The position numbers were made by a program, and so were the translations under genes. DNA of 64,000 nt from contig NZ_CP068047.1 of the NCBI RefSeq assembly GCF_016698645.1, forward strand, positions 1,151,001 through 1,215,000. Reading direction: 5' to 3'. Below the pieces are notes generated by a model, which ran no database searches, was not told where the DNA came from, and saw only the letters and a program-made list of their open reading frames with translations. Shown one piece after another: positions 62,463 through 64,000 of this stretch (position 1 is its first letter; each line of letters begins with the position of its first letter). The DNA comes from Devosia oryziradicis (GTDB taxonomy: Bacteria > Pseudomonadota > Alphaproteobacteria > Rhizobiales > Devosiaceae).

Positions 62463-63524
62463 TTGCAGCTCACGGCACTACTGAGAAGGGGACGAACGGC
62501 GCTTTGCACCGTCGCAGTCGCCCTTGGCATCACCCTTCCGGGCATGGCGGCGCAGACCACACCCATGCCTCCCGGTGAGCTCAGCGGCCTTACGCTGACC
62601 AATGCCGCGCCTGCCCGCATCCATGTCGCCCAGGCTCAGGACACGGCGCAGTTGCTGGTGCGCATCCAGCAGCTCGAAGAGCAGCTGCGGCTGCAGAGCG
62701 GCCAGATCGACGGCCTTACCTTCCAGCTGACCCAGTTGCAGGAACTGCTCAATCGCATGCAGCAGGACAACGAGTCCCGCTTCCAGGCGATCGAAGGCGG
62801 TGCCGGCCCAAAACCTGACGCGGCAACGTCGGCGGGCGGCGCTGCGCAGCCCGGGACGTTGCCGCAGAGCCCCGGCGCCGCCACCTCCCCGGCCGATCCC
62901 AATGCCGTCCCCGTAGACGCCAACGGCATTCCGCTGACCGAGATCCCCGAGCAGGGCGTGCAGCCTCTGCCTGGCGAGGCCGAGTTCGACCCGACATTCA
63001 ACGATGGCTCGGCAACGGTCGGTGAATCCGCCGATCCGCTGGTCGGCACCGGTGCCCAGGGCGGCGTCGATCTTACCACGGGTCAGCCGCTGGACCTGAG
63101 CTATGATCCGGCAGCCGCAAATTCGGGGAATCCCGATGCCGATGCCCAGTTCGCAGCGGGCTATGACGCCCTGACCAAGGGCGACTATGCCTTCGCCGAG
63201 GATCAGTTCAGCCAATATATCGAGCTTTATCCCGACAGCGCGCAGGCCACCGATGCCGCGAGCTTTCTGGGTGACGTGCTGATCGCGCGCGCTGCGTATG
63301 ACGAGGCCGCGGAGGTGTTGCTCAACGCCTTCCAGAAGGCGCCCGACAGCAAGCAGGCGCCAGATCTGCTGCTCAAGCTGGGAATGTCGCTTTCCGGTGC
63401 CGGCGAGCGGGAAACCGCCTGTCGCACCTTTGCGGAAATCGACAAGCGCTATACGGCGCTCGAGCCGGCCTTCGTGACCCGGCTCGGCGAGGAAAAGACC
63501 CGGGCTGAATGCCCACCCGCGTGA
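62463..63524 (+). CDS. cpoB: Cell division coordinator CpoB (YbgF)
   Basis: A 353-residue periplasmic protein: signal peptide (ALCTVAVALGITLPGMAAQ), a trimerising coiled coil (LLVRIQQLEEQLRLQSGQID), a Pro/Gly-rich linker of about 120 residues and three TPR units (FAAGYDALTKGDYAFAEDQF in part). It links Tol-Pal to peptidoglycan synthesis. The start is TTG at 62463, six bases after GGAGG. The longer frame reads through the pal terminator. Confidence 0.9.
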   Translation: MQLTALLRRGRTALCTVAVALGITLPGMAAQTTPMPPGELSGLTLTNAAPARIHVAQAQDTAQLLVRIQQLEEQLRLQSGQIDGLTFQLTQLQELLNRMQQDNESRFQAIEGGAGPKPDAATSAGGAAQPGTLPQSPGAATSPADPNAVPVDANGIPLTEIPEQGVQPLPGEAEFDPTFNDGSATVGESADPLVGTGAQGGVDLTTGQPLDLSYDPAAANSGNPDADAQFAAGYDALTKGDYAFAEDQFSQYIELYPDSAQATDAASFLGDVLIARAAYDEAAEVLLNAFQKAPDSKQAPDLLLKLGMSLSGAGERETACRTFAEIDKRYTALEPAFVTRLGEEKTRAECPPA

Positions 63525-64000
63525 CCCCTGATATCGAAGGCCCGGCTGGGCTTGATGCCCTGTTCGCGGCGGTAGCCGGCGAGCCGGTCGTCGCGCTGGC
63601 CGTATCGGGTGGGGCGGACAGCCTTGCCCTGATGCTGCTGGCGCAGCGCTGGGCGGCGCAACGCGAGGCGGCGCCGAGGCTGGTGGTTTATTCCGTCGAT
63701 CACGGCCTGCGCCCCGAGGCAGCGGCCGAGGTTGCCATGGTGGTCGAGGCTGCGCATGGGCTGGGTCTCGCCGCCCGCGGCCTGGCCTGGCTGGGGGAAA
63801 AACCGCAAACCGGCGTCCAGGAAGCGGCGCGCAGTGCCCGCTACCAGCTCATGGGCGCTGCCATGGCCGAGGACGGCGCCACGGTGCTGCTGACGGCCCA
63901 CCACCAGCAGGACCAGGCCGAGACCGTGCTGATGCGCCTAGCGCATGGCAGCGGCATCGAGGGGCTGAGGGGCATGGCCGCGATGGCCGAGGTCGAGGGT
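63509..64000 (+). CDS. tilS: tRNA(Ile)-lysidine synthase, C-terminus cut by window edge
   Basis: The first 164 residues carry the PP-loop AVSGGADSLALM at 31-42, SVDHGLRPEA and the ATP/tRNA motif AHHQQDQAETVLMRLAHGSG. TilS makes lysidine at C34 of the AUA-reading tRNA-Ile. The ATG at 63509 overlaps cpoB by 16 bases. A GTG at 63521 with a four-base overlap is an equally possible start. Confidence 0.94.
   Translation, partial: MPTRVTPDIEGPAGLDALFAAVAGEPVVALAVSGGADSLALMLLAQRWAAQREAAPRLVVYSVDHGLRPEAAAEVAMVVEAAHGLGLAARGLAWLGEKPQTGVQEAARSARYQLMGAAMAEDGATVLLTAHHQQDQAETVLMRLAHGSGIEGLRGMAAMAEVEG

Overview
The window is GC-rich, densely packed chromosomal DNA from an alphaproteobacterium, most likely a member of Hyphomicrobiales close to Devosia. 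I infer this from gene content and order: the lineage-typical small families DUF465, DUF1013 (TrcR), DUF1192, DUF1465 (RcdA) and DUF4164; an aa3 oxidase subunit IV gene in front of a split pntAA-pntAB-pntB; the ruvCAB - ybgC - tolQRAB - pal - cpoB - tilS order; and a 6S RNA in front of the 5-formyltetrahydrofolate cyclo-ligase gene. The genus call is inference. I see no rRNA, tRNA, CRISPR array, prophage or complete insertion sequence.

Layout. 1-3.6 kb: edge of an exopolysaccharide locus (polymerase-like membrane protein, GumC/Wzz-type copolymerase, GT4 glycosyltransferase). 3.5-6.0 kb: minus-strand group with a flavin-dependent halogenase-like protein, an unknown 102-residue protein and a degenerate receiver. 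6.1-10.3 kb: a three-gene ABC-2 transporter and an orphan NtrC-type sigma54 activator. 10.4-16.1 kb: small membrane protein, M3 peptidase, oxidase subunit IV and the proton-translocating transhydrogenase; its PntAA carries a long Lys/Ala/Pro tail. 16.2-24.3 kb: LysE-type exporter, SlyX, TspO-like protein, DsbA/FrnE-like protein, hydrolases, an MFS pump, rpsU, purEK and two divergent DUF465 genes. 24.4-31.1 kb: TauE-like permease, CPA2 antiporter, TrcR, quinone oxidoreductase, several small genes, a CtrA-box/terminator intergene, rcdA, YciI and rpmE. 31.4-36.9 kb: ABCB-type exporter, a non-flagellar MotA/OmpA pair, inositol monophosphatase and efp. 37-45 kb: central carbon block tkt-gap-pgk-fba with Sel1 and ThiE-like genes. 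45-50.4 kb: DUF4164-zapA, a Tat-exported PhoX behind a three-repeat Pho box, 6S RNA, cyclo-ligase, YmdB-type phosphoesterase and YebC. 50.4-64 kb: a diguanylate cyclase, then ruvC-ruvA-[two foreign-looking genes]-ruvB, a Nudix hydrolase, a phosphoesterase, and ybgC-tolQRAB-[GH27 glycosidase]-pal-cpoB-tilS (cut by the window end).

Most of this is conserved core genome. The unusual parts are insertions into otherwise conserved operons (a membrane protein plus AbrB-fold protein between ruvA and ruvB; a GH27 glycosidase between tolB and pal; PhoX between zapA and the 6S RNA), the histone-H1-like tail on PntAA, a solitary halogenase with all catalytic motifs, a possible small RNA with a CtrA box ahead of rcdA, and a family of dispersed palindromic intergenic repeats next to several of these junctions. 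I did not find a clearly new multi-gene system. The best candidates for new biology are the halogenase group, the PntAA tail and the ruvAB insertion.
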